Positions 25,232 through 33,428 of a stretch of DNA of 45,178 bases are shown in pieces; the stretch's first letter is position 1; the number at the start of each line of letters is the position of its first letter. The notes below the pieces were generated by a model. The model did not search any database and was not told the origin of the DNA. It saw only the letters and a list, made by a program, of their open reading frames with translations. Location: NCBI GenBank assembly GCA_946624575.1, contig CAMOSH010000010.1, positions 1-45,178 on the forward strand, in the 5' to 3' direction. The position numbers and the translations under genes were made by a program. Source of the DNA: an uncultured Verrucomicrobiota bacterium. GTDB taxonomy: Bacteria > Verrucomicrobiota > Kiritimatiellia > RFP12 > UBA3636.

Positions 25232-26766
25232 AACCCCTTCGCGTTCTTTGCGTTTCCCTTTGCACTCTCTGCGTTGAAAACATGGCCTTCTCCGCGCAGG
25301 AACCCTTGCGGATAGAAAACGCAAATCCTTCAGAAATGAACTTGACAACCATACGAATCGATCCAGATGTCATCGTCGGTCCCGTCAAGCCAGTGAACGG
25401 CGTCGGGCAGCCGCCCATGTTCGGGGCCCTCGGCGACTGGCCGATGTTCCATTACCTCGCCGAGGCGGGAATCCCCTTTTCGCGTCTCCACGATGTCGGG
25501 GGCTGGCTGGGAGGCGGACTGTTCGTTGACATCCCGAATCTCTTCCCCGACTTCGGCGCCGACGAGACGGATCCGGCGAACTACCGCTTCGCCTACACCG
25601 ATTCCCTTGTGTCGGCGCTTCTCGCGAACGGCGTGGAGCCATTCTTCCGGCTTGGTGTCACGATTGAGAACTTCGTCGAGAACGGCTATCCGCGCGTGAA
25701 CACGGCGCCGCCGCCGGACTTCGCCAAATGGGCGCGCATCTGCGAGCATGTCATCGCCCACTACAATGAAGGCTGGGCGGGAGGAATGCGCGCCGGAATC
25801 CGCTATTGGGAAATCTGGAACGAGCCGGAGAACCACCCGGACGATACGCTCAACCTGATGTTCGGGGCGCCGTTCTCCGAATACATGCGTCTCTACGGGG
25901 TTGCGGCGACCCACCTCAAGGCCCGGTTCCCGGACCTCAAAATCGGCGGCTACGGCAACTGCGGCTTCTACGCGGGCGTAGGCTCCGACCAGTTGCCGGG
26001 AGCCAACACGACGCCGCGCAAGGAATACTTTCTGGAATGCTCGCACCGCTTCCTCGCCGCCGCGCGCGACAATGGCTGGCCGCTCGACTTCCTCTCGTTC
26101 CACTCCTACTCCAAACCGGGGGAGATCATGCGCCAGGTGCGCTTCGCCGACGAACACCTCAACGAGTATGGATTCACGCGCGACCGCTGCGAACGCATCC
26201 TCGACGAATGGCTCACCTACCTCAACCAGAAGAACACGGGTTCGGCGCTCCAGGCAGCCGCCATCGCCGCCGTGCTGATTTCCCTCCAGAACGGCCCGTG
26301 CGACCTGGCGTGCATCTACGACGCGCGCTGCGACGTCGGCAGGTACTCCCCGCTCTTCGACCCGTCCACGCTCACGCCGCGCAAGGCATACTACGCTTTC
26401 ACCGCCTTCAACGAGCTGCGCCGGCGCGGCACGGCGGTCAAGGTGGAAATGTTCACAAAAGACAATTCCAACAATTGTTCACAAATTGCAAATGCAAATC
26501 TCTACGCCGCGGCAGCGCGCGGCGAGGACGGCAGCATCGCCGTCATGCTCGCCAACGATTCGGATGAAGCGGCTCCGTTTGAATTGTCGCTAGAGGGCAC
26601 TTCTATTCTACATTCTACATCCTGCATTCTGCATTCGCCGGAGGCGGCCCCGTCCGCCTCCGTGCGTTGCCGCATCACCGACGGAGACCGCACCGACGAA
26701 TCCGTGCCGATGCCATCGGCGATGCCGCCGCATTCCTTCCTCGTGGCCATTCTGACATTGCAATGA
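25228..26766 (+). CDS. Secreted GH39-like glycosidase
   Basis: A 512-residue exported enzyme resembling family GH39 (beta-xylosidase / alpha-L-iduronidase). The signal peptide MKPLRVLCVSLCTLCVENMA is encoded by a CTTTGCG repeat. The acid/base is Glu199 in YWEIWNEPENHPD; the likely nucleophile is Glu327 in RILDEWLTYLN. A C-terminal beta domain follows; it contains a stretch read from two other dispersed repeats: TKDNSNNCSQIANANLYAAA (near 26455-26510) and TSILHSTSCILHSPEA (26600-26640). These insertions sit in a region that can probably tolerate them. Start and stop overlap the neighbouring genes by four bases (ATGA at 25228 and 26763), typical of tight coupling. Substrate: a xyloside or uronide is likely from the family, not proven. 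Confidence 0.8.
   Translation: MKPLRVLCVSLCTLCVENMAFSAQEPLRIENANPSEMNLTTIRIDPDVIVGPVKPVNGVGQPPMFGALGDWPMFHYLAEAGIPFSRLHDVGGWLGGGLFVDIPNLFPDFGADETDPANYRFAYTDSLVSALLANGVEPFFRLGVTIENFVENGYPRVNTAPPPDFAKWARICEHVIAHYNEGWAGGMRAGIRYWEIWNEPENHPDDTLNLMFGAPFSEYMRLYGVAATHLKARFPDLKIGGYGNCGFYAGVGSDQLPGANTTPRKEYFLECSHRFLAAARDNGWPLDFLSFHSYSKPGEIMRQVRFADEHLNEYGFTRDRCERILDEWLTYLNQKNTGSALQAAAIAAVLISLQNGPCDLACIYDARCDVGRYSPLFDPSTLTPRKAYYAFTAFNELRRRGTAVKVEMFTKDNSNNCSQIANANLYAAAARGEDGSIAVMLANDSDEAAPFELSLEGTSILHSTSCILHSPEAAPSASVRCRITDGDRTDESVPMPSAMPPHSFLVAILTLQ
26600..26640 (+). repeat. CATTCTACATTC-type repeat inside the GH39-like gene
   Basis: The tandem-like CTATTCTACATTCTACATCC and TGCATTCTGCATTC are read through as SILHSTSCILHS. 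A GC palindrome (CCGGAGGCGG ... CCGCCTCCG) follows at about 26638-26661. The reading frame is preserved. Confidence 0.65.
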
Positions 26767-29120
26767 AACACACACAGAAAACACTTCGCGCTCTTTGCCT
26801 CTCCCATTGCGTTCTTTGCGCTGGAACGGCATGGGCAGGGACGGCAACATCCGCGCCCGTCGATATCGAGGACGCCCCGGCGGCGGAGTTCGCCGCCGAA
26901 GAAAACGAGACAAAGGCTGTCCGGTCAGGGCCGCTCGTCATCGAGCGCGGCGAACGCTGGGCGCCGCTGGAAATCCGGCGCGAGCCAGTCCCCGGCTCGG
27001 CGCTGGACTTTTCCGGCATGGGTCTCCAGGACGCCCCGGCGGGCAAGCACGGGTGGCTCAAGAACGTCGGCGGCCATTTCGAGTTCGAGGGGCTTCCCGG
27101 TGTGGAGCAGCGCTTCTACGGCGCGAACCTCTGCACCGCGGCGAACTTCCCCGACCACGCCACCGCCGACCGCCTCGTCGCCGCCCTCGTCCGCCGCGGC
27201 TACAACTCCATCCGCATCCACCACACCGACAAGGTGTGGGCTGCGGCCCGCGCCAGTCGAAAGGTTGAAAAGTCGAATGGTCGAAAAGTCCCGCAGCAAT
27301 CGGCTTCCGACCTTCAACCTTCAACCTTTCAACCTTTCAACCTTTCAAATTCGTCGATGTCGTCGCCGCAAGACGGCGACGACATCGACCGCCTCGACTA
27401 CCTTCTCTCGCGACTGTACGCCGCGGGCATCTATGTGACCACCGACCTCTTCATGTCCCGCACCGTGATGTGGCGCGACATCGGCATCGACCGCGACGGC
27501 AGGGTGAGCAACAAGGCGCTCTACAAAACATACGTTGGCATCCACGACGGCGCCTTCGCCGACTGGTGCTTCTGGGCACGGGACTTCCTGGAGCATGTGA
27601 ACCCCTACACGGGCCGCGCCAACAAGGACGAACCGGGAATGCCCTTCATCTCCCTCGTGAACGAGAGCCGCCTCCACAACGGCTGGGACTGGAAGAAAGA
27701 CGACCCCATCGTGCTTGCCGCGTGGCGCGAGTTCTCCGGCTCCGACGCCCCGCCGCCGCCCTGCGACGTGGGTTCGGTCGATCCCGACGACCCCTTCAAC
27801 CAGTTCGACGACTGGATCAACCGCCGGATGTGGGAACGCTGCTCCTCGTTCGTGCGCTCGCTCGGCTGCCGCGCGCTGCTCACAAACGACAACAATGGCC
27901 GCCGCCATGGCGAGGGCCAGGACTGCACCCCGCTCTACGACTACGTGGACAGCCATTCCTACGTCTATGTCCCGCACTGGCAGGGGGACCGGAGGAAGGG
28001 CGCCCCTCTGCTCTGCCGCCAGATCAACCCCGTGCGCCACAGCCTGCCGAACATCCTCTTCCTGAGCGGATGGGCGAAGGGCGCCTCGAAGCCCCACACG
28101 ATCTCGGAGTGGAACCTCTGCGCGCCGGGACGCTGCCGCTCCGCGACCGGCCTCATCTACGGCGCGCTCGCCGCCGCAGGCGAGTTCGACGCCCTCTGGC
28201 GCTTCGCCTACGCCCACCAGAGCGACATCCTCGTCGATCCTCCGGGCGGGCGGGGAACGATCCAGTCGCCCCTTTACGACATCGCCGCCAACCCCGACAT
28301 GATAGCGGAGGACTACGCCGCCGTCTGCCTCTTCCTGCGCGGCGACGCCAAGGGCAACCCTGACATCCGTGTCGACCACGAACGCGGTGCCCTGTCGGTC
28401 GCAACCCCGCTCACCTGCGGCGGCTTCGCCGAAAGCGGCCGCATCGACGCCGGCGCGCTGAAAGTTGAAATCGTGGCCACAAAGAACACAAAGGACACAA
28501 AGAGGATTTGTGATTTGCCATTTGTGGGCAATGGTGAACAATTGGGATTTGTGAACAATTCGTCGGCAACGCCGACGACGGTATGGGTCTCCTCGCTCGA
28601 CGGCAAGCCCGTCGCGGAGTCGTCGCGCATGCTTCTCGTCCACCTCACCGACGTCCAGCGCGAGGGCGCTGTCTTCTCCGACGAAACCTTCGGCGTGATG
28701 CTCACGCCCGGCACCGCGCCGCTCGTCGAGGCCGGCGCCGCCGAGGTGGAACTAAGATTGTCCACAAATGACAATTGCCACAATTGTTCACAAATCTACA
28801 ATGCCACCAATGCCAATTGCGGCCCGCTCGGCGAGCGGGCTCTTCCGGTAGGGGCCGACCGCCGGGCGGCCCGAAATTGTGATTTGCGATTGGTGAACAA
28901 TGAAGATTGGGAATTTGTGAACAATTGCCAATTGCCAATTGTGAACATTTCCTTCCGGGTCTTCTCCCTCGACGCCGCCGGCAACCGCACGGGCGTGGTG
29001 CCTGCCACGTTCTCCGACGGCGCCCTCCGCTTCACCGTTTCCACCGTCGCGCCCGATGGCACAGGGCGCATCTATTACGAGATCGTCCGAGACGACACCG
29101 TGCCGGAGTTTCAACCATGA
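26763..29120 (+). CDS. Secreted GH5-like (clan A) glycosidase loaded with repeats
   Basis: A 785-residue exported enzyme. A repeat-encoded signal peptide (LRALCLSHCVLCAGTAWAG) is followed by a TIM barrel typical of clan-A endo-mannanase or cellulase relatives: RFYGANLCTAANF near residue 120, a proton donor Glu301 in ISLVNESRLHN, and a nucleophile Glu449 in HTISEWNLC. A C-terminal beta-sandwich region follows. Residues about 164-195, 568-598 and 665-730 are encoded by dispersed repeats (27253-27350, 28465-28560, 28756-28955) rather than by family sequence; the reading frame survives each time. The first is a loop in the barrel after RIHHTDKVWAAARAS. Coupled to both neighbours by ATGA overlaps. 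The family assignment below clan level is uncertain. Confidence 0.75.
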   Translation: MKHTQKTLRALCLSHCVLCAGTAWAGTATSAPVDIEDAPAAEFAAEENETKAVRSGPLVIERGERWAPLEIRREPVPGSALDFSGMGLQDAPAGKHGWLKNVGGHFEFEGLPGVEQRFYGANLCTAANFPDHATADRLVAALVRRGYNSIRIHHTDKVWAAARASRKVEKSNGRKVPQQSASDLQPSTFQPFNLSNSSMSSPQDGDDIDRLDYLLSRLYAAGIYVTTDLFMSRTVMWRDIGIDRDGRVSNKALYKTYVGIHDGAFADWCFWARDFLEHVNPYTGRANKDEPGMPFISLVNESRLHNGWDWKKDDPIVLAAWREFSGSDAPPPPCDVGSVDPDDPFNQFDDWINRRMWERCSSFVRSLGCRALLTNDNNGRRHGEGQDCTPLYDYVDSHSYVYVPHWQGDRRKGAPLLCRQINPVRHSLPNILFLSGWAKGASKPHTISEWNLCAPGRCRSATGLIYGALAAAGEFDALWRFAYAHQSDILVDPPGGRGTIQSPLYDIAANPDMIAEDYAAVCLFLRGDAKGNPDIRVDHERGALSVATPLTCGGFAESGRIDAGALKVEIVATKNTKDTKRICDLPFVGNGEQLGFVNNSSATPTTVWVSSLDGKPVAESSRMLLVHLTDVQREGAVFSDETFGVMLTPGTAPLVEAGAAEVELRLSTNDNCHNCSQIYNATNANCGPLGERALPVGADRRAARNCDLRLVNNEDWEFVNNCQLPIVNISFRVFSLDAAGNRTGVVPATFSDGALRFTVSTVAPDGTGRIYYEIVRDDTVPEFQP
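27253..27350 (+). repeat. Insertion of GTTGAAAAG/CTTTCAAC repeats in the GH5-like gene
   Basis: The sequence holds GAAAGGTTGAAAAGTCGAAT on one side and CTTCAACCTTTCAACCTTTC on the other, forming a long imperfect inverted repeat. It adds about 32 residues (VEKSNGRKVPQQ to FQPFNLSN) in a barrel loop, in frame. The same family forms the intergenic array at 13032-13118. Confidence 0.75.
28465..28955 (+). repeat. Cluster of dispersed repeats in the GH5-like C-terminus
   Basis: Within one coding frame lie an ACAAAGAACACAAAGGACAC element (28478-28505), TTTGTGAACAATT elements (28515-28560 and 28880-28955), a CACAATTGTTCACAAATC element (28770-28800), and a double hairpin with GCCCGCTCGGCGAGCGGGC (28839-28857). 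Between them remain short pieces of normal beta-sandwich sequence such as FRVFSLDAAGNRTG. Confidence 0.7.
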
Positions 29121-29998
29121 CAGAAGAACAACACGAACCGACAACCGCCGGAGCGATGCCGCTTGGCGTCATCACCTATTCGTTCGCCTCGATGCCGCTT
29201 CGGCCCTTCGCCGTCGCGGAATACGTCCGCGAGGCGGGGCTGACGCGGGCCGAGCTCAAGATCGAGCATCTCCAGCTCGACGCCGGGGCGCCGGGGAACG
29301 GGAAGAAGCGGTGGACCTTCGACGAGGCCACGAAGGCGGCCTACGACGACTGGTTCAAGGGCGTGACACTCGACACCTACAAGGAGGTGCGCAGGCGTTA
29401 CGACGCCCTCGGCGTCGATATCCACATTCTCAAACTCGGACTCGACGAGCCAATCTGCAAGGAGGGCGGCACGGCGGACTTCTGGTGCGACGTTGCGCAC
29501 GCGCTCGGCGCGGACGAGATCACGACGGAACTGCCGCCGCCGGAGACCTGGGCGGCGAAAGGCCCGTTTTACGCCCGTCTCTGCGAACGCCACGGCCTGC
29601 GCATCGGACTCCACAACCACACGCAGCTCAAGCCAGAATCCTTTTCCGGGCCGGACTCGATCTTCCAATACTCGGACAACATCGGGCTCTGCTTCGACAT
29701 CGGCCACTTCGTCGCCGCGAACGGGAGCGCGGCGACGATGGATTTCGTGAGGCGCCACCGAGACCGCATCTTCTCCCTCCACGTCAAGGACCGCAAGGAA
29801 CTCGACCTGGACACGAGGCCCGTTCCCTTCGGCGAGGGCGACGTTCCGTTCGCCGAACTCTTCGCCTTCATCAAAAAGGACAAATGGACGATCCCTGGCG
29901 ACATCGAGATCGAATACGCCATCCCCGAAGGCTCGAACGCCGTCCTTGAAGTCGCGAAGTGCGCGAGGCGGTGCAGGAGGATGTTTGAAGATGCATGA
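29117..29998 (+). CDS. Sugar isomerase/epimerase-type TIM barrel
   Basis: A 293-residue cytoplasmic protein of the AP-endonuclease-2/xylose-isomerase-like superfamily. It begins PLGVITYSFASMPLRPFAVA and carries likely metal ligands in AELKIEH, IGLHNHTQ, CFDIGHFVAANG and SLHVKD, ending with IEIEYA. The family includes ketose epimerases and inosose or hydroxypyruvate enzymes. In this setting an isomerase or epimerase for a liberated sugar is likely. ATG 29117 overlaps the upstream stop (ATGA), and its own stop overlaps the next start by eight bases. Confidence 0.75.
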   Translation: MTEEQHEPTTAGAMPLGVITYSFASMPLRPFAVAEYVREAGLTRAELKIEHLQLDAGAPGNGKKRWTFDEATKAAYDDWFKGVTLDTYKEVRRRYDALGVDIHILKLGLDEPICKEGGTADFWCDVAHALGADEITTELPPPETWAAKGPFYARLCERHGLRIGLHNHTQLKPESFSGPDSIFQYSDNIGLCFDIGHFVAANGSAATMDFVRRHRDRIFSLHVKDRKELDLDTRPVPFGEGDVPFAELFAFIKKDKWTIPGDIEIEYAIPEGSNAVLEVAKCARRCRRMFEDA

Positions 29999-31676
29999 CG
30001 TCACAATCGACAAGCCGTATTTCCGCTGGCTCTTCGGCGGGTTCGGCTTCCAGCATTCCGAGGCCAACTTCACGGCGCTCATGCCGGACGACTTCCGCGA
30101 CCAGCGCGTCCTGAAGACCTTTGCGGAACTCTCTCCGACGTTCGGGCGCGTCTATGCCGGCTTCGCGGACCAGTCGCGCGAACAGGCCGACCGCTTCGCC
30201 GACTACTATGACAGGACCTTCCGCAAGGCCAGCACGACGCTCTACGCCGTCCCGTGCGCCATGCCGGCGCTTGCGGAGACGCTCGACGCGGAGGAATACG
30301 CCGAAAAGGTCGCGGGGAATCTCGAATACCTCGTCAAGGAGCGGGGCTGCCGCAAGATCCGCTACTACTGCCTGACGAACGAGCTCATGAACGGCGGCCG
30401 GAGCGGCTGGTTCGCCCGCAACCCCGAAGTCTTCAAGCGCTTCAACGCGGCGCTCTTCCAGGCCTTCCGCAAGCACGGACTCGACATCCCGCTTCTCGCC
30501 TCCGACGAGCCCTGCACGTGGATGGACCGTGGCAAGGTGCTGACTCTCCTTGACTGGATCAAGGACAACATGGACGACTATGTCGGCGCCTATGGCACCC
30601 ACTGGTATGTCTCCGGCCGCAATCCGTCCGATCCCGGGCTGTGGGAGGAATACAACGCCTACTTCGCCTGTCTCGTCCACCGGGCGCTTTCTTGCGGCGG
30701 CAAGCGCTACATCCTCGGCGAATACGGTTTCAAGCCGGCGAGGACGCCGCGCGACGTGATGCTCCAGGACGTCAACTTCCCGATCAGCCAGCCGGCGACG
30801 GAGGAGGAGAGCGTCCTTGCCAAATGCGAAATCGGCCTCGCCGCGATGAACCAGGGCGCCTACGCCTGCGTGGACTGGAGTTTTGCCGACTACCCCGATC
30901 CCTTCGTGGCGGAGGACGGCGACACGCCGGAGGAGCGCGCCGCATACGAGGCGGCGAAATGCGGCTTCCGCATGGACGCCAAATACAACAAGTTCGGCGT
31001 CTTCCGCTGGGGTTCGACCGACCGCGACTACCGGGCATACGCGGAACTCTACGCGATGGGATGGCTCGTGAAGCTCTTTCGCAAGAACGCGACCGTCCTC
31101 CAATGCTCCTTCGCCGACCCGCTGCTGCGCGGCGGCGCCGTGCTGAACCCGGACCTCTCCTTCTCGGCCGTGCTCGTCAACCGCGGCCCCGCGAAGACGG
31201 CGACGGTCGATTGCTCGTCGTGGAAAACGCGTGTGGACGGAGCGCCTTCGCTCGACAAGCCGCTGCGCAGATACGTGTATGAAGTCGGGAGCGTCCCCTA
31301 CAGCCCGTTTGGCGACCTGCAGTCGCCGTCCGGGACGGTCGAGGCCAGGGACGGCGCTTTCAGCGTGGACCTTCCGGCGAAGTCCATCGTGTTCCTCACG
31401 ACGGACTACGAAGACCGCCGGCCGGCGGCCGTGAAGGACGTGCGCCTCGATGGCGGAGTCCTGCGCTGGACGGCGAGCGAGGCGCCCGAGCACCGCTACT
31501 ACCGCGTCTTCCACGAGGGCCACCAGATCGCCTCCACGGTTGCAGAGCATCTGGACGTGGCATGCCAATGTGGCGACGACGCCCGCGTCGTCGCGCGACG
31601 GCGAGGCGCCGTCGCCACATCCGCTCCCGATTTCCGCGTCGTGTCTGTGGATCGTTGGGGCAACGAAGGGAAGTAG
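29991..31676 (+). CDS. TIM-barrel glycosidase, paralogue 1
   Basis: A 561-residue protein without a signal peptide. The pattern suggests a clan-A retaining glycosidase of no family I can name: proton donor Glu131 in YYCLTNELMNGG, nucleophile Glu244 in RYILGEYGFK, and a following VDWSFADYPDPF segment. A C-terminal beta-sandwich ends with KSIVFLTTDYEDR and an FN3-like strand set. The next gene is a clear paralogue with the same motifs. The last about 40 residues include a two-hairpin palindrome (31568-31620) that is identical in the paralogue. AGGAGG ends ten bases before ATG 29991. Being cytoplasmic, it would act on imported oligosaccharides. Confidence 0.75.
   Translation: MHDVTIDKPYFRWLFGGFGFQHSEANFTALMPDDFRDQRVLKTFAELSPTFGRVYAGFADQSREQADRFADYYDRTFRKASTTLYAVPCAMPALAETLDAEEYAEKVAGNLEYLVKERGCRKIRYYCLTNELMNGGRSGWFARNPEVFKRFNAALFQAFRKHGLDIPLLASDEPCTWMDRGKVLTLLDWIKDNMDDYVGAYGTHWYVSGRNPSDPGLWEEYNAYFACLVHRALSCGGKRYILGEYGFKPARTPRDVMLQDVNFPISQPATEEESVLAKCEIGLAAMNQGAYACVDWSFADYPDPFVAEDGDTPEERAAYEAAKCGFRMDAKYNKFGVFRWGSTDRDYRAYAELYAMGWLVKLFRKNATVLQCSFADPLLRGGAVLNPDLSFSAVLVNRGPAKTATVDCSSWKTRVDGAPSLDKPLRRYVYEVGSVPYSPFGDLQSPSGTVEARDGAFSVDLPAKSIVFLTTDYEDRRPAAVKDVRLDGGVLRWTASEAPEHRYYRVFHEGHQIASTVAEHLDVACQCGDDARVVARRRGAVATSAPDFRVVSVDRWGNEGK
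31568..31620 (+). repeat. Two-hairpin palindromic element, copy 1
   Basis: Outer arms ATGTGGCGACG and CGTCGCCACAT enclose two inner hairpins, GACGACGCCCGCGTCGTC and GCGACGGCGAGGCGCCGTCG(C). Read in frame it encodes CQCGDDARVVARRRGAVATS. A surrounding 127-bp block (31516-31642) is identical to 33253-33379. Confidence 0.85.
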
Positions 31677-31697
31677 GTTGCCGGCTGAGGAAACGCA

Positions 31698-33428
31698 ATG
31701 AAAGCACAGACATCCGAAATTCGATTTGCGAAGCCGCCCCTGCGGTGGCTGTGGGGAGGCTTTGGCTTCCAGAACTCCGAGTCCCTGATGACGGGCCTCA
31801 TGACGGACGAATTCCGCGACGAGCGCGCGCTCAAGAGCTTTCTTGAAATCTCGCCCTCGTATTCGCGCGTCTTCGCGGGCTTCGCCGACTGGACGAAGGA
31901 GGCGATGGACCGCTTCGCCGACTGGTACGATGCCTCGTTCCGCAAGTGCGGCACGACGCTCTACGCCGTCCCGGGCCGGATGCCCATGATCATGGAGGAC
32001 TTCGACTGCGACGCCTACGCCGAGTCCACAGCCCGCAATCTCGAATACGTCGTGAAGGGGCGAGGATGTTCGCGCATCGCCCACTTCGCCGTGACGAACG
32101 AGTGTTCGGTGGGGCCGGTTTACAACTGGTTCGGGAAGCCCGACCCCGACGGGCGCGACCGCTGGAAGATCTTCCGCGACCTCAACCGCGCGATGTTCCG
32201 CGCCTTCCGCCGCCACGGCCTCGACATCGGGTTGATGAACACCGACCAGTCCGGCGTCCAGCGCCTGAAGGACATCGAGGCGGCGATGACGACGCTGGCC
32301 GAGATCACGGACACTTGGTGTTGGCACTTCTACGACTGGGAGGCGGTCGCGGGTGCCCCCGAAAACTACGGACGCTGGATCGCGCTCTTCCGCGATGTCG
32401 TCGCGATGCTGGAGGGCAAGGTGTCGCAACGCATCGCCTTGGGGGAGTTCGGACTCAAGGGCCGCGCGACGGCGCGCGCGGAGTGCGGCTGCGACGGCGT
32501 GATGCGAGACGACCGCAGCTACACGGCCCGCCACCCGGCGGAGGCGGCCATTTCGGCGATGTCCCGCGCGGAGATGGGGCTCGCCGCCATGAATGCCGGT
32601 TTCGTGACGGCCGTGAGCTGGACGTTCTGCGACTACCCCGATCCCAGCCTCGGATGGCCGGGCGGCAAGACGCCGCGCGAGCAAGCCGAGCGGGAACTGA
32701 GGGAACACGGCGGCATGGGACGCGACGTACGATACAACAAGTGGGGACTGTTCCGCTGGGACGACGAGGGCCATGACTACTCTTCCTACCCCGACCTCTA
32801 CACGATGGGCTGGCTCGCGAAGCTCTTCAGGCGCGGCGGGCGCGTTCTGCCGTGGGCGACGGAGGACGAGACGCTCCGCGTCGGGGCCGTGACAAACGCG
32901 AATGGTTCGCTCTCCATCGCGCTCATCAACTGGGGCGACGCCAAGGAGGCGACGCTCCGCATCCCGCACCCTGTCGCCAAGCCGATGCGGCTCTACGAAT
33001 ACGACAGCGCCAACATTCCGTTCAGCCCCTTTAACGACCTCCAGGGCGTCAAATGCCTGGTCGAGGCGGATACGGGCGCGGACGGCGAAAGCGTCGTGCG
33101 CGTCCCGCTCGCGGCGAAGTCGATGGTCTTCCTCACGACCGACTACGAAGACCGCGTTCCGGCCCCTGTCCGCGACGTGCGCCTCGACGGCGCGATGCTC
33201 CGCTGGATCGCCCCCGACGACCCCGACCACCGCTATTTCCGCGTCTTCCACAAGGGCCACCAGATCGCCTCCACGGTTGCAGAGCATCTGGACGTGGCAT
33301 GCCAATGTGGCGACGACGCCCGCGTCGTCGCGCGACGGCGAGGCGCCGTCGCCACATCCGCTCCCGATTTCCGCGTCGTTTCCGTTGACCGCTGGAACAA
33401 CGAAGGCCGCAGAAATGAAGCGCTTTGA
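31698..33428 (+). CDS. TIM-barrel glycosidase, paralogue 2
   Basis: A 576-residue cytoplasmic paralogue of the preceding gene, sharing WGGFGFQNSES, RVFAGFADW, TTLYAVPGRMPM, the donor Glu135 in FAVTNECSVG, the nucleophile Glu250 in IALGEFGLKG, VSWTFCDYPDPS and the C-terminal KSMVFLTTDYEDR. It differs in a larger insert after GEFGLKGRATARAE (CGCDGVMRDDRSYTARHP). The two are well diverged except for the last about 42 residues, where DNA is identical; this suggests gene conversion or spread of the palindrome with flanks. It starts 21 bases after paralogue 1 and overlaps the following SDR gene by 14 bases. Tandem paralogues often split related linkages of one polymer. Confidence 0.75.
   Translation: MKAQTSEIRFAKPPLRWLWGGFGFQNSESLMTGLMTDEFRDERALKSFLEISPSYSRVFAGFADWTKEAMDRFADWYDASFRKCGTTLYAVPGRMPMIMEDFDCDAYAESTARNLEYVVKGRGCSRIAHFAVTNECSVGPVYNWFGKPDPDGRDRWKIFRDLNRAMFRAFRRHGLDIGLMNTDQSGVQRLKDIEAAMTTLAEITDTWCWHFYDWEAVAGAPENYGRWIALFRDVVAMLEGKVSQRIALGEFGLKGRATARAECGCDGVMRDDRSYTARHPAEAAISAMSRAEMGLAAMNAGFVTAVSWTFCDYPDPSLGWPGGKTPREQAERELREHGGMGRDVRYNKWGLFRWDDEGHDYSSYPDLYTMGWLAKLFRRGGRVLPWATEDETLRVGAVTNANGSLSIALINWGDAKEATLRIPHPVAKPMRLYEYDSANIPFSPFNDLQGVKCLVEADTGADGESVVRVPLAAKSMVFLTTDYEDRVPAPVRDVRLDGAMLRWIAPDDPDHRYFRVFHKGHQIASTVAEHLDVACQCGDDARVVARRRGAVATSAPDFRVVSVDRWNNEGRRNEAL
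33305..33357 (+). repeat. Two-hairpin palindromic element, copy 2
   Basis: Identical to 31568-31620, at the same codon position of the paralogous gene. Confidence 0.85.
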
